From an uncultured Atopobium sp. (GTDB taxonomy: Bacteria > Actinomycetota > Coriobacteriia > Coriobacteriales > Atopobiaceae), in contig CALKRF010000155.1 of the NCBI GenBank assembly GCA_937990665.1, forward strand, positions 39,536-103,535: a DNA stretch of 64,000 nucleotides. The letters run 5' to 3'. The first letter of the stretch is position 1; each line of letters starts with the position of its first letter. The translations under genes and the position numbers were made by a program. The notes beneath the pieces are model-generated. The model was not told the origin of the DNA. It was given only the letters and a program-made list of their open reading frames with translations, and searched no databases. Positions 34,409 to 43,327 of this stretch are shown here, piece after piece.

Positions 34409-34426
34409 ACCTTACAGAAACCTTAC
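34409..34426. promoter_or_regulatory. Direct-repeat operator candidate for the Bce response regulator
   Basis: ACCTTAC-AGAA-ACCTTAC: two perfect 7 bp repeats with a 4 bp spacer, an 11 bp period. OmpR/PhoB-type regulators bind repeats of exactly this shape. On the - strand (GTAAGGT repeats) it lies about 50 bp upstream of a TATATAT -10 candidate (opposite 34372-34378) of the ATPase gene. It can also act on the + strand acetyltransferase gene. Linking it to the regulator at 36537-37208 is inference. Confidence 0.6.
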
Positions 34427-34484
34427 GCTTTTCTCACTTTGATGTGTCAAAATATCACTATCAAGCATACGGGAGGGGCATGCT

Positions 34485-35480
34485 ATGCAGTTAGTAATTA
34501 AAAGATTTGGGCAGCTTACCGCCAAAGAGTTATATCAAATTCTTTCTCTAAGAGCAGAAACGTTTATTGTTGACCAGCAGATTATGTACAACGATCTTGA
34601 TAACGTTGATCAAGTTTCTACCCATATCTTTTATCAGGATACTGACTCGGTAGCTGCATATTTGCGCATCATTGATGCAGGACAGTCATACAACTCCCCA
34701 GTTCTTGGCCGCGTATGTGTTAGCAACAAAGGCGCTGGTATTGGTTCAAAGCTGCTGCACGATACCCTTGATTACCTGGCACAAGAAAGTAGCGCCTCCA
34801 AGGTGTTAGTTGAGTCGCAACTCAAAGCTCAGCCTTTCTATGAGCGTGCTGGCTTTACGCAGGCATCTTCTAAGGTGCTTGACCACTTTGGCGTCCTCCA
34901 CCATGTACTCTCCCTTGACCTTGATGCATATCGTCTGGCGAGAAATACTGTCAATGTTGATGACGTTCACGTTTCAATTAGACCACTTGAAGTAGCTGAT
35001 TTACGTGCGCTGCAAAAGCTTAGTGTAGAGACATTTGTAGATACCTTTATTGACTCTAATACGGCAGATGATTTGGCAAGCTGTATTGACTCGCTCTACA
35101 ACACAGAAAAGCTTGCTCGCGAACTTGCTGCTAAACACTCATATTTCTATTTTGTTGAGGTGGAAGACCAGATAGCCGGCTACTTGAAGCTCAATACACG
35201 CTATGAGCAAACCGAGGGTCAGCGCGATGACTCACTTGAAATTGAACGCCTGTATATCCTTCCACGTTTCAAAGGCCTACACCTTGGATCAAAGCTTATG
35301 AAATTTGCCCTTGATTTAGCAAAAGAGAAGGGTAAGAAGCGCGTGTGGCTGGGTGTTTGGGAACACAATGAGCCTGCTAAGGAATTTTATTTACATTGGG
35401 GATTCAAGCGTTTTAGTCAGCATACCTTCCCAGTAGGAAGCGATCCTCAAACGGATGAATTGTGGGAGCTCATGCTGTAA
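34485..35480 (+). CDS. Two-domain GNAT acetyltransferase
   Basis: 331 residues with two GNAT folds in one chain. The first (about 1-150) resembles ElaA: LSLRAETFIVDQQIMYNDLD, VLGRVCVSNKGAGIGSKLL and FYERAGFTQAS. The second (about 160-331) resembles PaiA/SpeG-type enzymes: IERLYILPRFKGLHLGSKLM (acetyl-CoA loop) and WEHNEPAKEFYLHWGFKRF. Target unknown: a small amine, a peptide antibiotic or a protein. It sits between the Bce ATPase (divergent) and the sensor kinase (convergent), so a role in the same resistance response is plausible but unproven. ATG after GGAGGGG. One GGCGAGAA copy (34937-34944). Confidence 0.85.
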   Translation: MQLVIKRFGQLTAKELYQILSLRAETFIVDQQIMYNDLDNVDQVSTHIFYQDTDSVAAYLRIIDAGQSYNSPVLGRVCVSNKGAGIGSKLLHDTLDYLAQESSASKVLVESQLKAQPFYERAGFTQASSKVLDHFGVLHHVLSLDLDAYRLARNTVNVDDVHVSIRPLEVADLRALQKLSVETFVDTFIDSNTADDLASCIDSLYNTEKLARELAAKHSYFYFVEVEDQIAGYLKLNTRYEQTEGQRDDSLEIERLYILPRFKGLHLGSKLMKFALDLAKEKGKKRVWLGVWEHNEPAKEFYLHWGFKRFSQHTFPVGSDPQTDELWELML

Positions 35481-35489
35481 GCTATGCCT

Positions 35490-36530
35490 TTATCGCAAAT
35501 CCGTAAAAGACTGGTTGAACGTAATAGAAAAGGTTGAACCTTTACCAATTGTACTGCTCACAGCCAGCTTAAGGCCCATCTTTTTGCAGAGCTCATAGCA
35601 GAGATAGAGACCCATGCCGGTTGATTTGGCGTACTTGCGTCCATTTTGGCCGGTAAATCCCTTATCAAAAATTCGAGAAAGATCCTCTTCAGGAATACCA
35701 ATGCCATTATCTTTAATGAAGAGAGTGGTTGAAGTAGTTCCCTCACGTGGCTCTGAGACAGAGGCAGAAATCCAAACGTTCTTCTCGCCAGGTGAAAGCT
35801 CTGGATTTGAATACTTTGCAGCGTTGATTAAAAGCTGTCGCAAAATAAACTCAAGCCATTTTGGGTCAGCCTTGACCACGTGGGCCAAGTCATCAAAATG
35901 CGGAGAAACACCAGCGTCAATGAAGACGCGTGCGTTGTTTTTAAGAGCATCTTTTACGATGGACTGCAGATTAACGTCTCTGATAGAAAAATCTCGATCT
36001 ACAGATGCACTGCGAGCGTAAAAGAGCGCTTGCTCTACTAGAGTTTCAATCTTGGTAAGCTGCGTTTGCACGTCATCCATAGGTAGCGATGGATTGTTTT
36101 GAGCAACCAAATGAGCTGCGGCGATGGGAGTCTTAATCTCATGCACCCACATCTCAATGTACTCGCGATATTCCTTTGATCGCATATGCTCATCGGCAAG
36201 CTGGTCCATCATAGACTTGGACATGCTAGAAAGCGCGTCCTTAAAAAGCTTCTCCTCCAGCGTTGAAGGTGTGTCCAGCATGGTAGGAACCAGATAGCTC
36301 TCTTTATCAGTTGCCGCTAAATTCTCAGCAAGCTGCTGGTAAAACCAACGACGATGAAAATAATCAGCTAATAGTGCAGCTGCTCCCACTACCCATAAAA
36401 CCAAAATACAGTAGGCAATAGCAAACGCGTTAAGCCCAACGCCCTTAAGCATAAAGCCAATTAACGTGCTGCTCAATATAAGCGCAAGAAAGAAGATAGT
36501 TCGATTTTTTAGATACTTAAAAAGCGTCAT
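35490..36530 (-). CDS. Sensor histidine kinase, intramembrane-sensing (BceS-like)
   Basis: 346 residues. Two membrane helices (about 12-30 and 34-56) joined by only a few residues, so there is no external sensing domain; the kinase probably reads the state of the ABC transporter. Phospho-His130 in MWVHEIKTPIAAAH; N box LLINAAKYSNP; G boxes DNGIGIPEEDLSRIFDKGFTG (shown in two parts: DNGIGIPEED, FDKGFTGQNG) and STGMGLYL. ATG at 36530, seven bp after the regulator. Confidence 0.93.
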   Translation of the reverse strand: MTLFKYLKNRTIFFLALILSSTLIGFMLKGVGLNAFAIAYCILVLWVVGAAALLADYFHRRWFYQQLAENLAATDKESYLVPTMLDTPSTLEEKLFKDALSSMSKSMMDQLADEHMRSKEYREYIEMWVHEIKTPIAAAHLVAQNNPSLPMDDVQTQLTKIETLVEQALFYARSASVDRDFSIRDVNLQSIVKDALKNNARVFIDAGVSPHFDDLAHVVKADPKWLEFILRQLLINAAKYSNPELSPGEKNVWISASVSEPREGTTSTTLFIKDNGIGIPEEDLSRIFDKGFTGQNGRKYAKSTGMGLYLCYELCKKMGLKLAVSSTIGKGSTFSITFNQSFTDLR

Positions 36531-36536
36531 GACAGC

Positions 36537-37208
36537 CTACTCAATAACGTAGCCAAGTCCACGGCGTGTCATAACAAAGTCCTCAACGCCAATGCTTGCA
36601 AGAGTATTTCTGAGGTGGCTAATGTTGACCGTCAGCGTATTGTCATCAACAAACTCATCCGACTGCCACAGCTCTTCTTGAATACGCTGGCGAGAAACAA
36701 CCGTTCCCGCATTTTGCATCAAAAGTGAAAGTATCCTGAGCTCGTTTTTGGTCAGCTCAACGCTCTTCTGATTTGCAGAAACTTTACAGGAAGAAGAATC
36801 AAGCGTCACACCTGCATGTGAAAGCTTTGTTCCTGTTGTGACATCGCTATTTGCACGCCTCAGTACCGAGGTGATGTGCATAAGCAAAATCTGGGTGTTA
36901 TAGGGCTTGGCGATAAAATCGTCCGCTCCTAACGAAAGCACCATAAGCTCATCAAGATCAGTGTTTCTGCTGGTAACTACAATGATGGGAACGTTTGAAA
37001 GCTGTCGTACTTCTCGACAAATCTGTTGTCCGTCAATACCAGGGAGGTTAAGGTCCAACAGCACCAAGTCTGGATGCGCAGCAACAATCTGTTGAGGTGC
37101 GGACTCAAAAGACATGAGCGCCTGAGCCTCAAAGCCGTTTCTTTGCAGCAGGAGCACCAACTCTTGCTGAATCTGATGGTCATCTTCTACTACCAGGATT
37201 TTTGTCAT
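36537..37208 (-). CDS. OmpR/PhoB-type response regulator (BceR-like)
   Basis: 223 residues. Receiver domain with acidic pocket VVEDD, phospho-Asp52 in LVLLDLNLPGIDG, TSRNTD and the Lys in FIAKPYN; then a winged-helix DNA-binding domain (LTKNELRILSLLMQNAG, HLRNTLASIG, TRRGLGYVIE). ATG at 37208, only 21 bp after tatD, so the kinase-regulator pair may be read from the metG-rsmA-tatD transcript. Confidence 0.94.
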   Translation of the reverse strand: MTKILVVEDDHQIQQELVLLLQRNGFEAQALMSFESAPQQIVAAHPDLVLLDLNLPGIDGQQICREVRQLSNVPIIVVTSRNTDLDELMVLSLGADDFIAKPYNTQILLMHITSVLRRANSDVTTGTKLSHAGVTLDSSSCKVSANQKSVELTKNELRILSLLMQNAGTVVSRQRIQEELWQSDEFVDDNTLTVNISHLRNTLASIGVEDFVMTRRGLGYVIE

Positions 37209-37229
37209 ATGTGCTCACCTCCCGTTGTG

Positions 37230-38249
37230 CTACGCAAGTCCTACAAAGCGCTGGGCGTTTTCCCACAGTATGGTATACGTCTTCTCTTTGGGGATATCAA
37301 GTCGCTGCCAACGAAGCTCCGCCAAGCGCTCAACCGTGTGCACCACCATCGCTGGCGTGCACTCCCCTCCACGTAAAGGCTCTGGTGCCATGTAGGGAAA
37401 ATCAGTCTCTGAGAGCAGTTGCGTCTCTGGGCAGGAAATCATTGCAGCTCGAATATCATCTGAGCGCTTAAAGGTTGCTGCACCACCAAAGGCCACGAAG
37501 CAACCAAGATCTGCAAAAGGCTTCATAACCTCAGGACCATCGGTGTAACAATGCAGGTCACAGCCAGCCTTAGGTACACCCAGACGATTTAGTATTTCAA
37601 GCGCCAAATCATGTGCGTGCACATTATCAGCACCATCACGTAGGTGTAGTTCAACGCGTTGATTGTGCTCGTGTGCAATTAAGAGCTGACGCTCAAATGC
37701 TTGGCACTGGACCTCTTCCGGGACCTCGCAGTACGGTCCAAAATCAAGACCAATCTCTCCCACACCAACGCAAAGAGGGTGCTCAAGAAGCTCAAACAAA
37801 CGCTGTTCAGCCTCTTGGTTGTAGTCTGGTGCGCTATAAGGGTGGGCGCCAACTACAAAATATGTGTGCTCAAACAAATACTCTGTTGGTAAATCGCAGG
37901 GTACGCAGAGATTTGCCTCAGCCAGCTTTGTATAAGCCTGGCGAGCCGCGCTAAGAGTATCCTCAAACCATGCAATAAAAGCGCTGGTATCTGCCCACTT
38001 ACGAGGAAACTCCGTAGCAATATCTACGGGCACAATAAGCATGCGCACACCTGCCGCAGCAGCACGCGCAAGAGACTCTGCTGCACTGTGCTCGTGGAGG
38101 CTGCCCAAGTGACCATGGGTATCGGCAACAGGCGCCAAAACACGCGGAGCTGGACGAGGTGTACCGTAAATATCATGGAACAGTTGACCGTCAGAAAACG
38201 AAAGTGCTTCCACTTCTTCTGCTGGTAAATGATGCTTTTTCTTACTCAC
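37230..38249 (-). CDS. tatD: TatD family metal-dependent hydrolase
   Basis: 339 residues, longer than typical TatD (about 260) because of a roughly 40-residue N-terminal leader. DTHGHLGS gives the metal His pair; VGVGEIGLDFG the Glu; ELHLRDG and DLHCYTDGPEV further His; LLSETDFPYMAPEP the Asp. Members are DNases or act in RNA turnover. A GTG start at 38249 overlaps the rsmA stop by 8 bp. The metG-rsmA-tatD grouping is common in bacteria. Confidence 0.9.
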   Translation of the reverse strand: MSKKKHHLPAEEVEALSFSDGQLFHDIYGTPRPAPRVLAPVADTHGHLGSLHEHSAAESLARAAAAGVRMLIVPVDIATEFPRKWADTSAFIAWFEDTLSAARQAYTKLAEANLCVPCDLPTEYLFEHTYFVVGAHPYSAPDYNQEAEQRLFELLEHPLCVGVGEIGLDFGPYCEVPEEVQCQAFERQLLIAHEHNQRVELHLRDGADNVHAHDLALEILNRLGVPKAGCDLHCYTDGPEVMKPFADLGCFVAFGGAATFKRSDDIRAAMISCPETQLLSETDFPYMAPEPLRGGECTPAMVVHTVERLAELRWQRLDIPKEKTYTILWENAQRFVGLA

Positions 38250-39198
38250 TCAAAGGCTCCAAAGCAGCTGCAAGACAAATAAAGTCTTGGCTGGTCAAAA
38301 CTTCTGCACGCGCCGTAGGCGCAATTCCTGTGGCGAGAAACGCCTGGTCTAGCATGTCTTTATCAAAGCCAGAGGCGCTCATTGAATTACGAATAGTCTT
38401 TCTGCGCTGAGCAAAGGCAGCGTCAATAACCCTCATGGTATGCAAGAGCTCTTCTTCAGAAAGAAGCTTGGAGGTCACCGGGTTTCTCGCGATGGTGCGA
38501 TCAAGGCGGACCACAGCAGAGTTGACGCGTGGTGGAGGCATAAAGTTGCCAGGACCCACCTCAAACCTGCCAGTAACCTGCGCAAACAAAGACAGCTTTG
38601 CCGTATAGGCACCATATGCCTTGGTGGAAGGCTTGGCAGCAATTCTGTCGGCAACCTCAGCTTGCACCATAACTACCGCGCGCTCAAGCGACGGAAGCTC
38701 TTGGAAGAACTTGAGGATCAACGTAGCTGCCACCTGATACGGCAAGTTGGATACAAACTTTGTTGGCATCGGGGCGCTCGACGGGGCACTCGGCGCTGCG
38801 TCCTGAGCAACGGCAGGAAGCGAGCTGTAAGCCTCGGAGAGCTTCTGCGGCGTGATTGCCAGCGCGTCACCCATGATCAACGCAAATGAGTCTGGATGAG
38901 GTTCCTTGCAGGTTACTGCTAAGACTTGCTCAAGCTCAGAGTCCGCCTCAAGCGAGCACACTGCGAGTGCGTTGTCGAGCAAGGCAACCGTAAGGGTACC
39001 CAGGCCGGGCCCAACCTCAACAATTACATCGGTAGGCTGAACCTCTGCAAGCTGGACGATCTTCTGAATAATGTGGTCTTGCACCAGGAAGTTTTGGCCC
39101 AGCCTGTATTTGGTGGCAAGGCCAAAACGTTCCAGTGTTTCTTTAGTGGCGCGCTGATTAGCAAGCCACGATGTTTGATGTGATGCGTGCTCCGACAC
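38242..39198 (-). CDS. rsmA: 16S rRNA (adenine1518/1519-N6)-dimethyltransferase
   Basis: KsgA: dimethylates two adjacent adenines in the 3' hairpin of 16S rRNA. 318 residues. YRLGQNFLVQ (31-40), SAM-binding EVGPGLGTLT (61-70) and catalytic NLPY (151-154). An Ala/Pro/Ser-rich insertion (about 128-145, AVAQDAAPSAPSSAPMP) lies just before NLPY and is not usual in the family. GTG start two bases after the metG stop. Confidence 0.95.
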   Translation of the reverse strand: MSEHASHQTSWLANQRATKETLERFGLATKYRLGQNFLVQDHIIQKIVQLAEVQPTDVIVEVGPGLGTLTVALLDNALAVCSLEADSELEQVLAVTCKEPHPDSFALIMGDALAITPQKLSEAYSSLPAVAQDAAPSAPSSAPMPTKFVSNLPYQVAATLILKFFQELPSLERAVVMVQAEVADRIAAKPSTKAYGAYTAKLSLFAQVTGRFEVGPGNFMPPPRVNSAVVRLDRTIARNPVTSKLLSEEELLHTMRVIDAAFAQRRKTIRNSMSASGFDKDMLDQAFLATGIAPTARAEVLTSQDFICLAAALEPLSE

Positions 39199-39200
39199 GA

Positions 39201-40811
39201 TTACTTGCTTGCAAGACGTGGGAACAGAGCGTCTCCCTTAGAGACAGTCAGGCCACCCTGGAGCTTGCCCCATACGCACTCGCTGCGGGTATCGGTAGAG
39301 GTAATCTCTGCCTCGTCAAGGCTCATACGGCGCAGGACCTCTGCAGACGTAGTAGGCATGAATGGCATAAAGAGATGTGCGCAAATGCGGATAGACTCAA
39401 GCAGCGTATAGATAATCTCTGCAAGCTCTGCTGCGCGCTCAGGGTCTTTTGCCACTGTCCAAGGAGCAGCGTCCTCAATGTAGTGGTTAGCTGCGTGGAC
39501 AAGCTCCATGATGATGTTCTTAGCGCCTACGTAGTCCATCTTTTCCATGCATGCGGCGTAGCGGTCATAGATACCCTCGGCCAGCTTACGCAGCGGATGA
39601 TCTGCAGCAACAGAAGAGCCATCAAAGGTTGGAGTGACGCCCTCAAAGTACTTATCGCTCATGTTAAGAGCGCGAGAAACCAAGTTACCCCAGCTATTTG
39701 CTAGGTCAGCGTTATAGACCTGCTCCATGCGCTCGAAGGAAATGCCCGAGTCCTCACCAGGGGTGACATCGGTCATGAAGTAATAGCGGTAGCCCTCAAC
39801 ACCCAGCAGCTCCAAAACATCCTTAGGTGCAATGGCGTTTCCACGAGACTTACTCATCTTCTCAACAACGCCGGTCTCAGAGTTACGAACGTTTAAGAAG
39901 CCGTGAGCAAAGATGTGCTCAGGAACAGCCTCACCAAGAGCCATAAGCATTGCAGGCCAAATGACGCAGTGGAAGCGGATGATGTCCTTGCCGACAACGT
40001 GCATCTGAGCTGGCCAGAAACGCTTTCTCATAGCAGCAGCCTCTGGGCTATCATCGCCATAGCCAACAGCAGTGTAGTAGTTGAGAAGAGCGTCAAACCA
40101 GACGTAGGTTACGTGAGACTCATCAAAAGGAACCGGAACGCCCCAGTCAAAGCTGGTACGGGATACAGAAATATCCTGGAGGCCAGACTCAACAAAGCTA
40201 CGTACCTCGTTTGCGCGGAAGTCTGGCTCAATGAAATCTGGGTGCTCAGCGTAGAGCTCAAGCAGCTTGTCCTGGAATGCGGAAAGCTTGAAGAACCAAG
40301 ACTCCTCAGAGACACGCTCAAGCTCACGATGGCAATCTGGGCAGAGGTGTGCGCCCTTGCAACCAGCCTCTTCGTCTGCCTTCTCTACCTGAGTCTCGGT
40401 GAAGAAGGTCTCCTCGTGGATGCAGTACCAACCATCGTAGGATCCCTTGTAGATGAAGCCGGCCTCACGCATGCGCTCCCACAGATACTGGACAGCTTTT
40501 ACGTGGCGCTCATCGGTAGTACGGATGAAGTCGTCGTATGAGATGTTGAGTTCTTCGTAGAGTCCCTTGAAGAAAGGAACCTGCGAGTCGCACCATGCCT
40601 GTGGGGACAAGCCGTGATCAGCTGCGGCAAGAGCGACCTTCTCGCCATGCTCGTCCATACCGGTGAGGAAGAAGACGTCGTATCCAGCAGCGCGTCTAAA
40701 GCGAGCCTGGATATCGCAAAGCAGGGTGCAGTACGCAGTTCCTAGGTGTGGCTTTGCGTTGACGTAATAAATTGGGGTGGTAATAAAGTATGACGGCTTG
40801 GCCTCGGGCAT
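39201..40811 (-). CDS. metG: Methionine-tRNA ligase
   Basis: Class I synthetase, charging tRNA-Met. 536 residues, without the C-terminal EMAP-like dimerisation domain found in longer forms. HIGH-type motif PHLGTAYC (21-28) and KMSKS at 318-322 are intact; a zinc-knuckle-like segment CKGAHLCPDCHR (151-162) lies in the connective peptide. ATG at 40811. First gene of a metG-rsmA-tatD group, 78 bp after rsmI. Confidence 0.96.
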   Translation of the reverse strand: MPEAKPSYFITTPIYYVNAKPHLGTAYCTLLCDIQARFRRAAGYDVFFLTGMDEHGEKVALAAADHGLSPQAWCDSQVPFFKGLYEELNISYDDFIRTTDERHVKAVQYLWERMREAGFIYKGSYDGWYCIHEETFFTETQVEKADEEAGCKGAHLCPDCHRELERVSEESWFFKLSAFQDKLLELYAEHPDFIEPDFRANEVRSFVESGLQDISVSRTSFDWGVPVPFDESHVTYVWFDALLNYYTAVGYGDDSPEAAAMRKRFWPAQMHVVGKDIIRFHCVIWPAMLMALGEAVPEHIFAHGFLNVRNSETGVVEKMSKSRGNAIAPKDVLELLGVEGYRYYFMTDVTPGEDSGISFERMEQVYNADLANSWGNLVSRALNMSDKYFEGVTPTFDGSSVAADHPLRKLAEGIYDRYAACMEKMDYVGAKNIIMELVHAANHYIEDAAPWTVAKDPERAAELAEIIYTLLESIRICAHLFMPFMPTTSAEVLRRMSLDEAEITSTDTRSECVWGKLQGGLTVSKGDALFPRLASK

Positions 40812-40889
40812 AATGACTCCCTTTGTGTAAGTTGCAATAACTTAACCAGTATAGAGCAAATGCTGGGCACACTTGTGTTGGTATGGTAA

Positions 40890-41765
40890 TTATGCCTCGT
40901 GAGCAAGAATTGTCTGGTATGCCTCGTCACGCGCAATACCAAACTTCTGAGCAAGCTCCTTAGCCAGGGCTGATTTTCTCGTACCAGCAGCAAGACCAGC
41001 CTCTATTGCATCTTTAAGCGAGAGCTGAGAATCTCCTTCTGCCTGCGATGATGCAGAGGCAAGCTCTTCATCTGTGGGGGCCGCGATAACCAAAACACAC
41101 TCGCCTTTAAGGTTCTCTTTTGCTGCAAGCGTCTCAACAAGGTAAGGCGCCACATCACGCACCACTTCTTCGTGCAGCTTAGTAAGCTCCCTGACAAGAG
41201 CCACCTGCCTGGTTGGAAACACCTCGGCTATGGCCTCAACGGTTGCAAGCACCCTAAACGGAGATTCATACAGCACAATAGTGCCAGGAATTTGTGCAAG
41301 CTGCTGCAGACGCTGAACAATCTGCCCATGCTTTCTAGGCAAAAAGCCCTCAAAGAAGAAATGATCACTTGCTAGGCCCGATGCCACAAGTGCGCAGGTC
41401 ACCGCAGAAGGACCCGGAATAACCTCTGTTGCAAGTCCTTCTGAAAGCGCCGCATCAACCAAATGCTGACCTGGATCAGAGATGCCTGGCATGCCGGCAT
41501 CTGACACAAACGCAACACGCTGACCAGCGCGAAGCCTCTCAAGCGTTGGCTCAATTTGCGACTCAATAATGTTTTGATCACAGCGCTGCAGTGGCACATG
41601 AATGTCAAATGCCGAGAGGAGCTTTGAGGTCACGCGCGTGTCCTCACATAAAATGACATCTGCTGCTGCAAGCGTTTCTTTAACGCGCGGTGACGCGTCC
41701 GAAAGGTTTCCAATAGGCGTGCCCACAATAGACAGTTTACCTGATAAAAGAGTAGATTCTGTCAT
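40890..41765 (-). CDS. rsmI: 16S rRNA (cytidine1402-2'-O)-methyltransferase
   Basis: 291 residues of the tetrapyrrole-methylase fold. GTPIGNLSDASPR (16-28) and FVSDAGMPGISDPG are diagnostic. The C-terminal helical part, rich in Ala, Glu and Lys, is also present. Its ATG overlaps the stop of the GH5-like gene (TAATG), indicating coupling. Confidence 0.95.
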   Translation of the reverse strand: MTESTLLSGKLSIVGTPIGNLSDASPRVKETLAAADVILCEDTRVTSKLLSAFDIHVPLQRCDQNIIESQIEPTLERLRAGQRVAFVSDAGMPGISDPGQHLVDAALSEGLATEVIPGPSAVTCALVASGLASDHFFFEGFLPRKHGQIVQRLQQLAQIPGTIVLYESPFRVLATVEAIAEVFPTRQVALVRELTKLHEEVVRDVAPYLVETLAAKENLKGECVLVIAAPTDEELASASSQAEGDSQLSLKDAIEAGLAAGTRKSALAKELAQKFGIARDEAYQTILAHEA

Positions 41766-42805
41766 TACTCGAGCATTCCCCTCTCAAACGTTGCAAGCGC
41801 AACGCGTGCGTCCCATGCAGCCAAAAATGCAGAGGTCTTCCAAGTCTGGAAGAACCACGCAGGACACGTATTGTACACTTTGAGCTGACCAGAAGTATAA
41901 ATGCGCTCAAGTGCAATTCTTCCTTCTGCCGTCATAGCACCGTCGATGCTTGGCAGTGACGCCGACCACTTGCCCACCATGACCGGCAGACCACCTGAAG
42001 CAGACGTCTTCAAATACGCTTCGTTTTTATCAATGAGCTGCTGCACACCACGAGGACCTGAGCAATCAATTCCCTCACAAGGCTTATCAAGGTGAGCGTC
42101 AAGCCAAACGTTTTGATAAGCCTGCTGGCTCATAAAGCGTCTAAATCCCTGAGGCCATCCACCATCTGGAAGAATGACCACAGGCTCTTCTCCTGCCACA
42201 GATCTAATAGCCTCATACGCACGGCGATAATAGTTTCTGAGCGAGTGGCCAGGGATTCCATCAGTGAGCTTAAAACCTTTGCGCACACGAGGCTTAACTT
42301 CATCAGCTACTTCGATGCCATAAAAACCACTGCGGTGAGCATAGTGAAGAGCAAGCTTATGCAGAATAGAAAGGGACTTCTCCCCAGAAATTCTGGTGCG
42401 TGGAGCGCCACCTGGCTGGTCATTTAAGCCATCAGGCAGGCCTGGATTTACTGCTAGCACAAAAATAACGTGTAGACCAAGCTCTTCTGCCCATTCAAGA
42501 GCCCTATCAAGCTCGGTAATGCAGCTAACATATGGAGTCCCTGCGGCTTCTTCATCAAAAACATACCAAGGCACAGAAATTCTTACCGCATTAAAACCAC
42601 GTGCGGCAATGCTGACAAAGTCAGAACTCTGGATAAATGAAGAACGATGCGCTTTAACAAGATTGTGGTAAGCCTCAACACCAAGTGCCTTAATGAGCTG
42701 AGCTTCATCAACGCAGCCTGTACGTGCAAACGGCTCAGGAGTTACCCACGGTTCAAGCGTAAGCCAACCGGTTAAATTGACACCCCGCAACGCTCCGTGA
42801 GCCAT
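41765..42805 (-). CDS. GH5-like (exo-glucanase-like) protein with substituted nucleophile, possibly inactive
   Basis: 346 residues from the ATG at 42805 (GAGGTGG upstream). The fold is recognisable as GH5: GVNLTGWLTLEPW at the start, GFNAVRISVPWYVF, NPGLPDGLNDQPGG, and the acid/base region GIEVADEVKP (Glu169 kept, but NEP has become DEV). The nucleophile motif, usually VxxGEWS, reads VMVGKWS, with Lys279 in place of Glu (codon AAG). There is no signal peptide. This suggests a pseudo-enzyme, perhaps binding a glucan or serving another role in the cytoplasm. It is fused by overlap to rsmI, an odd partner. Confidence 0.7.
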   Translation of the reverse strand: MAHGALRGVNLTGWLTLEPWVTPEPFARTGCVDEAQLIKALGVEAYHNLVKAHRSSFIQSSDFVSIAARGFNAVRISVPWYVFDEEAAGTPYVSCITELDRALEWAEELGLHVIFVLAVNPGLPDGLNDQPGGAPRTRISGEKSLSILHKLALHYAHRSGFYGIEVADEVKPRVRKGFKLTDGIPGHSLRNYYRRAYEAIRSVAGEEPVVILPDGGWPQGFRRFMSQQAYQNVWLDAHLDKPCEGIDCSGPRGVQQLIDKNEAYLKTSASGGLPVMVGKWSASLPSIDGAMTAEGRIALERIYTSGQLKVYNTCPAWFFQTWKTSAFLAAWDARVALATFERGMLE

Positions 42806-42898
42806 GAAATTCCACCTCGCCAAAAGATAAAACCTCTACATACGTAGAGTATACCCATCGAGGTTACGTTGCTCGCACGAGCTTTAAAAAACAACAGG

Positions 42899-43327
42899 TT
42901 ACTTCATATTTTTTGAATAAATAGCACAGTTATTGGGCGTCTCATCAACCTCAACGGAAGAGACGGGCAAACCTTCTGCCTCAAGTTGCTCAAAGAGATA
43001 CTTTGCCAGATTTTCTGCTGTTGTTCTAAAAGGCAAAATGGTGAGCGAGAAACCCTCTTCTTTAAGACAGCTCAGTGTCTTTTCAGAGAGAGATCCTTCC
43101 TCAATTAAAAACGTATGGTCAAGAGAATCACACAATGCGCGGACCTTGCGCTTAAAGACACCAAAGTCCATAACCATATCTTTTTCTGTGCCAGACTCAC
43201 CAAGCTCTGCAGCAAAAATACAAGCGGTTACGTGCCAACGATGGCCATGCAGGTTCTCACACTTGCCGTAGTAGTTGGTAAGAAAATGCGCTGAGTCAAA
43301 GGCATATTCAGTTTTAAGTGTATACAT
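42899..43327 (-). CDS. queD: 6-carboxy-5,6,7,8-tetrahydropterin synthase
   Basis: 142 residues; converts dihydroneopterin triphosphate to 6-carboxytetrahydropterin in queuosine (preQ0) synthesis. Zinc His residues in DSAHFL and LHGHRW; catalytic LDHTFL, TAENLAKYLFEQL and the final ETPNNCAIY are in place. The start overlaps the ricT stop (TAATG). Other que genes are not in the window. Confidence 0.92.
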   Translation of the reverse strand: MYTLKTEYAFDSAHFLTNYYGKCENLHGHRWHVTACIFAAELGESGTEKDMVMDFGVFKRKVRALCDSLDHTFLIEEGSLSEKTLSCLKEEGFSLTILPFRTTAENLAKYLFEQLEAEGLPVSSVEVDETPNNCAIYSKNMK

